From Punica granatum (taxonomy: Eukaryota; Streptophyta; Magnoliopsida; Myrtales; Lythraceae), in NCBI RefSeq assembly GCF_007655135.1, contig NC_045127.1:1116001-1180000 (forward strand): 64,000 bases of DNA. Reading direction: 5' to 3'. Each line of letters begins with the position of its first letter. Within the stretch, counting starts at the first letter, position 1. The notes under the pieces are model-generated. The model was not told the origin of the DNA and did no database searches. It saw only the letters and a list, made by a program, of their open reading frames with translations. The translations under genes and the position numbers were made by a program. Below are positions 1-11,351 of the stretch, piece by piece.

Positions 1-1751
1 CTGCAATGAAGACATACCACCTAGGTAGGAAAACTTCGGATCTTGTCATCTAGTGAACACAAATGGAAGTTTGCATCATTGAGATATCTTGCCTCACTTC
101 GCTTACTTCTCATAAAAAAGCCTACGGAAGAAGAGTTACCTTAATAAAACAATGCTGCCAAAGTTGCAGCCTTTTGACTTGAGGGTATATTCCGGTTTAT
201 GCCCATGACAATGAGCATATACTCCCTGTACTTAACTTCAATTATTTTGGCTTGTTTCTCTCTTGTTATAATAAAATGTATACGCACCTTCGTTATGTTA
301 TTTTCTGTATATTTATTACATTTGCAATTGCTAATTTAGGGATAAGCCGAGATGAGGAGACTCTTCAGCCAACCGTATACTTGAACAAGTAAGAATTCCA
401 TCAACTTTTTATCTGACAGTTGATGGGAAGAATATGCTTCACATCACTTCAATGACAGATCAGTTTCCTCTTTGATTGCCTGATTTTGTGTACTTCAGTC
501 TTCTTGAGATGTTCTTACGACAAGCGCTTATTTCAGACATTTTATCTTCTACACGCAGGTTACCTGACAAATTTCCTGAAAATTCTAGAGTATTTGTGGT
601 TGATCCTATGCTAGCAACAGGTATACGGGGTCGTTTATCCTTTGCTGAACCATTTGGACATTTTTAAATCGACCCTTTTTAGCTTCACTAATCTGAAGTC
701 AGCTCGATTTCCTCTTTTGAAAGTAATAATGTTTTTCCGTATATGTTTTATTTTATCTGGAAGGAATTTGGCTTGATTCAATATGTGGCTATTCTTATTT
801 TACGTTTTTTCCCTCGTGTTACTTACAGGAGGAACAGTAGTGACTGCCCTCAACCTTATCAAGGATCGCGGGGTTGGCAGCAAGCAAATCAAACTTGTGA
901 GTACTTGTAATAGATGCCTTGGTGGTTCATCCTGGATATAAAATGCAACGCACAGTGCAGTGCTTGTAGTATCCATCAGTTGACACATATAGCGGTGTCT
1001 AAGAATTTTAAAGCATCAACCAATCCCCATGTTTGAAGTTTTAGCACATTATGTAGTCACAACCTCAATTCCACAAATTTTATATGCTTAGTTGACGGAC
1101 AACCTGGCTCAGGGCCTTGTGTGAGTTGAGAGGGTTTGAGGATTACTTTGGTTTTTGGATTAACCATTTCCCCAAGAAAATTTCTTTCTTTTTCTTCAGA
1201 AACTGATTTAAATGTTAACCCACACGGCACATCATTATGCTGCATTTACATAAGACTATGTTGGGTGGTCTGGCATGTTTAGTAATGCCATATACTTGGA
1301 GCGGCCTTTTCATGTATGAGCAACGTAGACATCTATTTTAACCTTTTCTGGCTCACGAAGAGATTTCTCTGTTTTACGCAGAACATTTTACAAACCTTTT
1401 TCTTGCAGATATCAGCTGTTGCTTGTCCTCCTGCTCTCCAGAAGCTTAGTGAAAACTTCCCCGGGTAATTTTTCCATCAAACTCAATTTCATAAACAGAA
1501 ACAGTGGACTTATAATATTCAAGGAAAAAACATGAGTTCAATGTTGCTAAACACTTTTTTTTCCTTTCCTAGACTGCATGTCTATACAGGAACTATTGAT
1601 CCAACACTCAATGACAAGGGGTAAGTAAAAGCCTATTATAACAACTTTTCATTGTATTCTTTGTTATTCAAATACTTAAAACATTCTTCGTGATCTCAGA
1701 TTCATCATTCCCGGCCTTGGTGATGCTGGAGACCGCAGCTTCGGAACCTGA
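1..1751 (+). CDS. UPP: Uracil phosphoribosyltransferase, plastid type (3' part; 5' end outside window)
   Basis: This enzyme makes UMP from uracil and PRPP in pyrimidine salvage; in plants this family member acts in plastids. Visible exons are <1-24, 340-388, 559-620, 829-896, 1409-1464, 1573-1620 and 1700-1751. All joins keep frame and use GT-AG borders. The first visible exon ends in TYHLG, continued by ISRDEETLQP and YLNKLPDKFP. The PRPP-binding signature VVDPMLATGGT is split by the 620/829 intron. The C-terminus reads GFIIPGLGDAGDRSFGT, typical of stand-alone UPRT rather than the uridine-kinase-like fusions. The N-terminus and any transit peptide lie left of position 1. The last two exons are repeated in broken form at 5365-5543, so this is the intact copy. 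Family call is strong; plastid location is inferred from the family. Confidence 0.93.
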
Positions 1752-4700
1752 TGACCTGCATTCAGCCATTTTGTCTGGCAATTTTGCCATGCTGATGCTT
1801 ATTGTTGATCAGAGAATTTACAAGTACCACATTGATGAGTGGTTGCATCTGTATTATCTCTGCTCTCATGTGCAAATTATGAATTCGGAAAACTGATGAG
1901 TTGCGAAGATGTTGATATGGGGGAATGAACAGTACTTTGATTCTTGACCTTTTTAAGGAGAAATTCTTGGATTGCCCGAGTGGTTAATCCTCCGTTTGGT
2001 TTCGCAATCGAATTTTAAAATTTTAATTTTAACTTTAATTCTACCCACTACACTATAAAAATTAATTTTTCAAAGTAAAAAAGGTGAGGTCCATACATAA
2101 ATTCATATACACTTTCATTATACTTAACTTAATTTTTAATATTAAATTCTCTTAACTATTCATTATTTTTTTACACTTTTTTTCATAATTCAATAAAACA
2201 ATCATTACAATCCAATTAAAATTAAAATTTAACTCAATTCAAAAATCAAACACACCATAAATGAGCAGACTGAGGCGTTATGCACTGCAGCTATACATTG
2301 CACACAGATTTCGTTTGTTTGTTATATTTCAACTGATATGTTAGTTCCAAAAATCAGTCAGAATTTTATGAGGTCAAATTGGCACAATCAAATGTTGAGA
2401 AGATCAGTGATTCTTCGACGCCGTGACATCAGTTCATTGGCGACTTCCTGAGACTTGATCAAGAGAATGGATAGAAAATGAACGGTTATGATCTCGCATG
2501 TACCAACTCCCAGTTACAAGCAATCGATTATATGCATGGTCAGATGAACCTAAAACAGGGAAAGAGGAACTCGGCGCCGAAGTTTTACCAACTTACAAGA
2601 GCGTTACCGAGAGATTTCCAGAGGGCTAAACGCCAGCTAACCGCCATCGCAGCTGCAGCCACCGGTGCCATTGCCAATGTCGGAGAGGTTGCGGGGTTTG
2701 GCGCTGAGGCAGCAACACATGGGACCCACTAACAGCATGAATCCTGATACAGATGCCACTGCCGCTAACCAACTGAAGTTGATTTTATTTACACGCACCG
2801 CACACAATATCGAGCCTTCTGCAAAGCCTCTTCTTCCCTCGTGTGTGCAGAGGGATGAGGGCAGGCAGAGTGCTCTGATGACTTCTGCCCGAGCGTGAGG
2901 AGAGCCGATTTATATGAACACTGACATTTCATTTGCATCCACCGCAAAAGAAAGAAAGAGAAAAAGAATGAATTATCGCATGAAACTTACCTCCTGCGAA
3001 GATTCTGCTTTGCACAAAGCATATGGCATAAGAATTTTCTATCATACACAAGCCTCGAGCACTATTATTAGACCTTGAAACAAAACCTGATATAAATCGT
3101 GCAAAGTACACAAGTTTGAACGCTTTCGGAGTTTTACGTTACATAAGCAATGAATATTGTCGGGTCGCGATGGCAATTCCATAGGCCCGGAATTCCATAG
3201 ACGTTGTGGCTCCTAAAAATAAGAAAAGGAAAGCGTATTCCATCCCCGGTCCAAGCAACGAAGGAGTCAAGGGGGGCCAGTGTATAGATGCCGAGCGCAT
3301 GTCGTTATTCATTTTGTTTCTCACTTTCCCAATTATTTTGTGCACATAAAACAAAAGCACGAAGAAAAAGTTGCGCTGGCCTGTGCTGTCCGAAGAAGAA
3401 GAAGAAGTTGTTCTGAAAAGGTAGAAAAGAGGATGATTTCATCATTCATTCAATAATAGCAATAGCAAAAAGAAAAAAAGGAAAGAAAGGCTAAACGGTC
3501 TAAAGATTCAGTGGAAATTAGATTAATTCAACTAAGATTGTGCTTGTGGGAGCGTCAGAAGATGCGAGCCATCTTTTCCATCCGTAGTGGCCGGTTTAAA
3601 ATTTCAGGTAATTCAGTTATTTGCGTGACGTAATAACATAAACGATTGTTTCGATGGAATTTGTGACGTGATTGATCTTACTAAACATGCGAATTGCTGG
3701 TTTCACTATTCGCATGCTAAAAGTATGTGAAAGTCTTTTAATTAATTCCATGCAATGAAGCTGCCCTAAGGCTAAAAAGATGGGATTTCGGTCCAATAAA
3801 ACCCGCCTGGCTCTTCAGCTTTCAAAAATGCAACAAAGCAAAGATCTCTTCTTGTCTGACGAGAATATTTTGTTGATGCATTTACACATTGCCTCATCCA
3901 TTTAAACATGCGAAATTATTAATTTGTTTTCTCTTTTAATTTTTGATCCTTTCTGGAGCATTTGATTCTTTTGTTCCACATACCGTTGATGACCCACTAA
4001 TCAATTGTACGTTATAATAATGAAATCGACAAGTGTACACTAAATCCTCCTTGTTTTCTCGCTGTACATTAATTAATCCTTCTTCTTTTTCCCCTCCTTT
4101 TCTTTTTTCCCTTTCATTTTGTAAAGAACCACAATAATATGGGAATAATGAGTCCATGTTCAATTATTATGAGTCCACGATATACCGGAGATTTACCATG
4201 AGTCCACAATAATTATTGCATTACCCAATAATATCATTAACGAGACACCATCCTTCTTTTTTCCCATGCGATCTTTCGTGCAAATTGAACGATCCTCTCC
4301 CTAATTAATGAATGAGTGATATTCACTCTTAAAAAGACTTCCTTCTCATGCTCATGTCCATGTATTGATTTATATACATCCACGCATACATACGACTTAT
4401 ATATGGATGCATATATGAGTCATAAAGTCGGACAGACAGGGAGGGAGGGAAGGTGTAAATGTCCTACACAATCAAGTAATACCGAGTCGTCGTAAAGGCT
4501 GTTGAAATTTTCGGAAATAGATGAGCAGAATCGTCGAGAGGTTCCAGAGTTGTGCAGTTATATGTTTTTGGCAGAATAATTTGCTAAATATTAGAGGGAC
4601 AATCAGTTCCCTCTTGAGGTCCAATCTAAAGATAGCCCCCCATAGCCTAGCCTTCACCTGAGAATCCCCAACATTCCAGCAGAAAGAAGATAAAATTATT

Positions 4701-5095
4701 ATCGCATTGCATCTTACGTGGAAGAAGCAGCTGGTGCTCGTAACTTCCGAATAAGCTTATCCCGGGTTGAAAGCTCCGGAATTTGAATCTCACGGGAACA
4801 ACCTAACCATCAAGAGAAGAGTACAATATTGCTTGTCCTACTACTATATATATTCTATTTGCTTATATCCTTGGTTATTATCAGCATAGGGCAATCAAGT
4901 CAACCATATGATAATAGATTAGGAACGAAATGCTCCTTCGGAAATTTAAGGAAAAATTCCCCGTGGAGAGAGTGATGCAAGCAACTGGTAAGATCACACA
5001 TAACTATATATACATCAGACACCAACATACAAAATGAGGATTAACCTCATGCACTGCTCTGTGAAGAGCTTACTTCAAACGCAAGTCCCCAAGAA
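1752..5095. other. Intergenic spacer of duplication unit A
   Basis: No convincing gene was found here. It holds a MITE-like AT-rich element (about 1985-2268), a block shared with unit B around 2480-2770, and purine-rich and AT-rich sequence. One minus-strand frame (about 2637-2800) ending in a Cys/Gly-rich tail is partly conserved in unit B and is reported as a finding rather than a gene. Confidence 0.6.
1985..2268 (-). repeat. MITE-like AT-rich element, family 2 (copy 1)
   Basis: The block starts with a CCGTTTGGTTT-type end and finishes with AAACACACCATAAA. Its reverse complement shares the core AATTTAATATTAAAAATT and flanking segments with 44990-45200 and 55896-56100. It has no coding capacity. 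It is absent at the matching place in unit B (after the UPP fragment), so it probably inserted after the duplication or was lost from B. Confidence 0.6.
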
Positions 5096-5203
5096 TTACA
5101 GCTCACTTTAATTGCGCCAAACAAACAGCACGGAACTCCTCGCGGAATGTATTCAGATGTGCCTCCTAGTTAGGAGTTCTGCAACTCGCATGGAGGATAG
5201 TGG
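5096..5203 (-). pseudogene. Broken copy of the last PRA1.A exon
   Basis: Read on the minus strand, this matches the final exon of the intact PRA1 gene at 8659-8762, including the acceptor side and the run TILHAS and NTFREEFRAV. It has an in-frame TAG in the middle and a 4-base insertion near the end that shifts the frame before the conserved WRNYSEL terminus. No other PRA1 exons lie upstream of it. It is the unit A remnant of the tandem duplication and should be non-functional. Confidence 0.85.
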
Positions 5204-5364
5204 CTGAGAATGACAAAGAGAAGGCAATGATTGATTCATTTTGTGGGCTTCTGTGTAATCATTCCATTGCGTAAACAGAAACGATTAACTGATAACTGAT
5301 TCGAGAACAACATTGAGCTCGGTGTCACTAATCATTTTTTCCTTTACTTTTTCACCCTTCGTAG

Positions 5365-5543
5365 GCTGCATGTCTATAAAGGCACAATGGACCCAACAGT
5401 CGGCGCCAAGTAAAAGCCCTATATCAACAACTTTTCATAGTTTTATCTCTCTTATTTGGATACTTAAAAACAATCTTCGTGATCTCAGGTTCATCATTGC
5501 AGGCCTCCGTAATGCTGGAGACCGCAGCTTCATTCAGGACTGA
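5365..5543 (+). pseudogene. Broken copy of the last two UPP exons
   Basis: Two exon-like blocks, 5365-5409 and 5489-5543, correspond to UPP exons 1573-1620 and 1700-1751, with an intron of similar size and sequence between them. Conserved pieces are LHVY and NAGDRSF. The conserved ending is altered (FIQD instead of FGT), the donor side of the first block is changed, and no upstream UPP exons precede it. This is the unit B remnant of the duplication and cannot make an enzyme. Confidence 0.87.
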
Positions 5544-6378
5544 TGCCCCGCAGCTATCCATCTTCATCTAGCAATTTTGGCATGCTGGTATTGCAATGAT
5601 AAGTGCATTTGGAAAAATAAGCCATATTGATATTGAAACGTTCGAGTTGCGAAGATGTTGATATGGTAATGAACAGAGTTCCTTGGACGTTGTTGACTGC
5701 ACTCAGGACAAATTCTTGGACTGCCCGAGTGGTCAAATACATTATTAACTTTGCACGGATATCATTTGATTTCTTCGTTTTCATAGCATATGTTAGTTTC
5801 AAAACTCAAGTAGGAAAATCAACTCAATCAAATAGTAGCAAAAGCAGAACCAGCATTCGGTACAAAGGCGTTCCACACTTAGAATGGAATTCGGCATGTG
5901 AATCTTCAGAAGATCGATGATTGATTTTTTATTTTTATTTTTTTTTTGAGACCTTGACATCAGTTTATCGACATTGCATGCTGCTGTGGGGCAATACGCG
6001 AAATCGACTTGCTAAAATTTGAACAAGAGAATGAATAGAAGCTTGAAGAGTTGTGATCAATATATTCCTAGTTACAAGCAACCGATTATATATGCATGCT
6101 CTGATGAGCCTGAAACAAGGAGGAACTCATGGCCGAAGTTTATCAACTCAGAGATAGCATGGCACAGAGATTTCCAGAGAGCTAAACACCACCATCGCAG
6201 CTGCAACCACCGGTGTCATTGCCGAGGTCGAGGTCGCGAGGTTTGGTGCTGAGGCAGCAACACATGAGACCCACAAACAGCATGAAACCTGATACAGATG
6301 CCACTGCCTCTACCCAACTCAAGTTCATTTTTATTCGCACGCACGCATGCAAGCAAGCAGACAATATTAGCTTGAAAG

Positions 6379-6409
<31 letters not shown>

Positions 6410-8658
6410 TTCTTCTTCCCTTTCGTGTAGAGTCTGCAGACAATATTCTTCGATGTTGCCTCGACACTTCCTTAACTTCAACAGAGGGATGAGGGAAGGC
6501 AGAGAGCTCTGATGACTTCTGCCAGAGCCTGAGGAGAGCCAATTTATACAGACAGTGAAATGCCTTTTGTATCCCACCAAGGGGGAAAAAAATAAAAAAT
6601 AAAAAAGGTAAAAGATATACAGCTTAATTACCTCGTGGGGCGTTGGTCTTTTTTTGTTTATTATATTATGGATTAGATCTGTGCAAGAATATCTTACATT
6701 GAGCATATTTGGTCGTTCTATAGTTATTAGTTCTTCTGTGCTTGGCATAAGACTATCCACCACACACAATTGCCTCGAATATTCTATTAGACCGTGAAAC
6801 TTGATATGATCATGTGCACTTGACTCACAGTTCAAATAATTCGGGGGTTCTTTTTCTTTTCTTTTTAACATAAACAATGAATCAAATCAGGTCCCATAAA
6901 CACTGTGGCTCATAAAAATGATAAAAGGGAATTTAGGGAAGCGTATTCCTTTCCCGGTCCAAGCACAAAGGAAGGGGCAAATGGAAGGAAGTGGTGGAAC
7001 ACAATGCAAAGAAGAAGACACCAACAGCACCTTTTCTCATTGTCTCTCTTTAGCAATTGTTTCTTGTTTTTGTGCCCGTAATATAAAATCGCCAAGAAAA
7101 GTTGCACTTGGCCCGTGACGTGTGAAGAAGGACTAAAAAAGTTAGAGGGAGAGATCTCATCAATCTATTAACCAAGTTGATTAAAACTATTCGATACTTA
7201 TTTCCCTCAAATACAATTTCAGATTTGAGTATGTGAATTTAATAACAACAACAATATTAAAAAAGAAAAGAATGAAAAAGAAAAGGTAAACTGTCTAAAG
7301 ACTGTGTGGAAATTAAATTGAATATCCACGCATTTGTGGGAGCATCAAAACCACCTTTTCAATCTCTTAACAGCCGATATATATAAAATTCCAGATAATC
7401 CTATTATTGACGTGATATATAACATAATTAATTGTTATCTAAATCAAAGCGTCCGTCCGCTTTGTATTTGTGGGAGTAATCACAAGAAGCAAAGCACCGA
7501 TATAAAAATTCCAAATATATAACATAGAGAATTGTTTGTTTACTGCAAATTTTAGAAATGTGACGAATCGTACTAACTAACATGCGGTTTTGTGTTCAGA
7601 AAGTGGGGTATTGCTAACAGTTATAAGTTCCTTGGTTCTTGACTGCATTCAGGACAAATAAGCACTTTGAATCCTCCTCCTTTCCGCCCTCCTTTCTTTT
7701 TTCTTATTTTTTGATGGGTTCCTCTCTCTTTCTTCATATTGTAGAGTACAGTCATAAAATATGGGAAATTTACTCAATGAGTCCATCTACGATTATAGCA
7801 TAAATGGCAGTAACAACCACGTTACCGGAGGATTACCCAGTTAAAATCAATCAGATATATCATACTTCGACCTTTCATGCAAATCGAACAATCCTCTTCC
7901 GAAGGGAATGGATTGGGTGATACAGATTCACTCTCAAAAGACTTCCTTTCCTTCTCATGCTCCTGTCCACATGGATACTACATAATGGAGTCAGCCAGGG
8001 AGGGAAGGAGGGAGGGGAGGTGTAAATCTGCTACGCAATCAAATATCAAAAGTCTGTCGCAAAGCCAACCGAGATTCCCAGAAATACACGAGCGGATATT
8101 GTGCAGTTGTATGTTTTTTGGCAGAATATTTGCTAACAATTAAAGAGACAATCAGTTTCATTTTTTACAATAATAATAAAACATGAAAGAGCTTGCCGCC
8201 TCTCCTCTCAATTCACCAGCCCCTTAATGTCCAATCTGAAGATATAGCCCCCACTTCCTAGGCTTCACCTGAGAATTCCCAATATTCCAGCAGAAACAAG
8301 ATTACATTATTATTGCATCGCATCATACAGGGAAGAAGCAGCTGCTGCTCGTAGCTCCAAATAAGCTTTAACCCGGTCGCAAGCGCAGGGAATTTTCAAT
8401 TGACAGGAACAACCTAACATAAAGCAAAGAGTACATCGCTTGTACTATATTTCGTAACTTATATCCTTGGTTATTGTCAGCATTTGAGCTATCAGTCAAC
8501 ATGACAATAAATTAGGAAAATACTCCTTCCTGAAGAAGGAAAAATTCCCAGAGGAAAGGTGCAAGCTACTTAACTATCAGACTAACAACATACAATATGA
8601 GGACTAACCTCATGCACTGCTCAGTGAAGAGCTTACTTCACACACAAGTCCCTAAGCA
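5544..8658. other. Intergenic spacer of duplication unit B
   Basis: This is homologous to the unit A spacer. It holds a (TTC)n microsatellite at about 6380-6418. The microsatellite creates a long acidic minus-strand frame (6182-6877) that I do not accept as a gene. Purine-rich stretches and poly-A/T runs are common. I see no complete gene. Confidence 0.6.
6380..6418. repeat. (TTC)n microsatellite
   Basis: About twelve TTC/CTT units in the unit B spacer. No such expansion is seen at the equivalent position in unit A. Confidence 0.9.
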
Positions 8659-10626
8659 TTACAGTTCACTGTAATTGCGCCAAACTGCACGGAACTCCTC
8701 GCGGAATGTATTCAAGCGTGCTTTCAAGTTTGGAGTCCTGAAACTCGCATGGAGGATAGTGGCTGAAAATAACCAAGAGAAGATGGAAATGACATCAAAA
8801 TGTCAAAAGTTGAAAGAAGAAAACAAACAGTAGTAATATCTGAAAATGATAAAATACAACAAACTATAATATAAGTGAAAATACATACCCAGCAACCCAA
8901 TGGTGAAAGCCCAGAGGACAGTTAAGAGACCGCAAGACACAAACCAAAGGCTGACGCTAGCTGAAGAGAGAGCAAACACAGCAAAATATTCATGATTGCT
9001 GCATTAACTGAAAGAATCAGGGAACGACACGCTACTTATTTTAGGAGCTTCATCAGTTTACCAGAAGAAAATATCAAGACAAACACCCAGCGTGGCCGAC
9101 CACAAATAAAAATTGCTCTTTTAGCAGATGGACGCCCACGAATGACAGGTCTGCAAACAGATACATGTCTATGTATGATTAGCAACAACACAATAAAATT
9201 AGATTTTAGCACGCAAGAATGCAACAAGACAACATACGTGTGAGGAGGCCTCATCTTGGCAGCCAAATGTGGTGAAATTTGTCTCACACTTCTTGTCACC
9301 TTTTCACTAAAAGAACCTGCAAAACTGTGAAAGAAACCCTAGCTGCATCACATAACCTCAGCAAACAAGAACATAGTAAAAACAGGAGGAAGCATGCCAA
9401 AAATAACTTTACCCCTCAATCCTAATGCACCATTACAGAATCCACTTACAGTATCACCACACATGCCAATAAATTGATAAAGCAAACCATTAAAGATACA
9501 AGTGGTCTACCAGTCCTTCGGAAATGCCTTGCTAGGAAATGTTAAAGGGTCATTTGATAAGGCATACATACCTGTCATTTAGAATCGCAATGCTAAGAGC
9601 TGTCAAAAGAGCAGCAACGATTGCAAGTGGCCTCCTAAGAAAACCCAGCCCTGTAAAACTCAAAACCGTCAAAAACGAATATGCCCATCTACAAAAAGAA
9701 ATAAGAACCTTGTGCGTACTAGTTTCCAGAAGGGAAAAAAAAATGTCCTACTCACCAAGGATTACAACGACCATGATGAAATAGTTGGTTCTGTAGCTGC
9801 AACCCACAAATGCCATATTTAAGAAAGAGAAATGGAAAGGCTTTTATGATAATAATATATCAACACATGCAAAGGGTACACTACATTCACAGTCGAAACA
9901 AAAGTAGTGAGAATATGGCTGCCGAAACAAGCACGAACTCAGCGAATAGCTTAAATGAGCTCCAGAAAGCACCCAACCACCACCAAATTGAGCCAAGACA
10001 TATCGGAAGAAACATATTTATATTGTGGAGGAAAAAATGCATCATTTTCAGAGAATATCTGTTTTGCATCAAATCTAATATCTCACTGTATGCGCTCAAG
10101 TCTCCAAAAACCAACCCTCCCTCCAATCATAAGGTAAACTAATAACAGAAACAGCTCCCTAAACAGAGGCAGACAGCAGGCCATTCCATGAACACACTGG
10201 ATTGTAAAAAATGGAAATGGCCACAACTTCAAATTATATTTTTTTTCCATCTGCGACAACAATCGGGAGAAGTACTACCGTTGAGCAAACGTTTTCCAAT
10301 TACGAAAAAATTGACCCGGTTAACACGACAGGCTCTTGCATTTCCAAGAATTTCCGACAATTACGAGAGATTGCTGCTCAAAACAACAAGAGCCAGCAGC
10401 AGCAAACTGACAAAGCACGCAACAAATCAATTGGACGAAACGAGCAGGAAGGCAGGGTCGGATCGTACTAGTAGAGGTTGCATTTTAAGCGACTGTTCCA
10501 CTTGGCGTAAGATCTGGGGACGGTGAATTTGGAGAAGAATTCCGCGAGGGGACGGGGCGGGGACGACCAATCGACCTCACGAAGCGCGTCAATCAGATCC
10601 TCAGCCGTCACGTTTCCCCAATCCAT
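8659..10626 (-). CDS. PRA1A: PRA1 family protein, subfamily A (prenylated Rab acceptor)
   Basis: PRA1 proteins are small four-pass membrane proteins of the endomembrane system that bind prenylated Rab GTPases and help vesicle traffic. Exons on the minus strand: 10626-10469, 9796-9756, 9650-9572, 9306-9238, 9150-9062, 8960-8889 and 8762-8659, giving 203 residues in one frame. Recognisable pieces are the start MDWGNVTAEDLI, the hydrophobic hairpins (YRTNYFIMVVVILG with LGFLRRPLAIVAALL, then WVFVLIFSS with SLWFVSCGLLTVLWAF), SPHLAAKMRPPH, IRGRPSAKRAIFICGRPRW and the terminus NTFREEFRAVWRNYSEL. The exon 4 acceptor is uncertain. The strongest acceptor (exon from 9316) is out of frame, while one 10 nt downstream (9306) keeps frame but drops a few usual residues. 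The gene is divergent from the MIZ1 gene at 11352, and its last exon is duplicated at 5096. Confidence 0.9.
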
Positions 10627-11351
10627 CGCAGCTCGAGCTTCTACCTGTTTCCCTCCAGCTGGTCCGAATCGGATACGATCCCGATGCGAGGTCGGAGAAC
10701 AACGTAAACCCTCGAAACGACTGGACGGATGAAGGCTCTAGATGGAGTGGCGACAAAGGCCGATCGAGAGAGAGAAGATGAGTTTGTTTGTTTTGTTTGA
10801 TGATGGAGCAACGGGGAAGGAAGCTTTGAATGGAACTGCCCTAATGATTTTAATTCCGTACGGGTCCTTTCTTGTTAAACTTAAACGGAGCGGTGAACGG
10901 AAAATGGAGGAGACGATGGATTTCTTCTTCGCCGGGGTTTTCCTTTTCTTCGACGGGAAGTCTTCGTCAATGAGCTAATAATGGACCGGGCTTTTGTCTC
11001 CTGCCAAGATTGGGCCTTGTTAACTCTGTGGCCCAAATATGTGGGGGTTAGTAGGCCCAAGCCCATCTCTCACATCATCTCCTCTGTTCCTTAACTTCAC
11101 AGATCCTCCCCCTCCCCCTCCCCCTCCCCCAACGGCTATATCCGCCTTCCTTCTTCCCGCCTTCCTTCCTCCCTCCACATAACGAACCAGCAAACGTATT
11201 TTATTCTCAGTTCCCCTTCTCCGAGACGCTACCGGGAAGAGGAAGAAGCCCTCCCCCATTGTTTTCCCCAACTTTAGCCCCTTCGAAACCTTCAATCACC
11301 CCCCAGAATTCAATCCATTTCTCGGAAACCCGACCAAGAACACAGCCACTC
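10627..11351. promoter_or_regulatory. Shared divergent promoter region between PRA1.A and the MIZ1-like gene
   Basis: These 725 bp separate the two start codons, which point away from each other, so both promoters and 5' UTRs must lie here. A pyrimidine tract made of CCCCCT repeats (about 11106-11130) sits about 220 nt before the MIZ1-like ATG. I see no clear canonical TATA box for either gene. Confidence 0.55.

Larger units (their letters stand above)
1490..8785. repeat. Tandem segmental duplication, two diverged units of about 3.6 kb
   Basis: Unit A is about 1490-5225 and unit B about 5226-8785, in the same orientation. Matching landmarks, in order, are: the last two UPP exons (1573-1751 versus 5365-5543); a spacer block (about 2480-2770 versus 6040-6320); a promoter-like block (about 3140-3500 versus 6880-7300); a block near 4440-4830 versus 8010-8410; and the last PRA1 exon (5096-5203 versus 8659-8762). 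The copies differ by many substitutions and indels, so the event is old. The junction lies at about 5205-5270. Each breakpoint is inside a gene, so only the outer copy of each gene stayed whole. Confidence 0.88.

Noticed and set aside
6182..6877. 231-codon minus-strand frame with a long Glu run
   Set aside because: The Glu run is the translated TTC microsatellite. The equivalent frame in duplication unit A is not open over the same length, and no domain is visible. Only the short conserved C-terminal part is kept as a finding.
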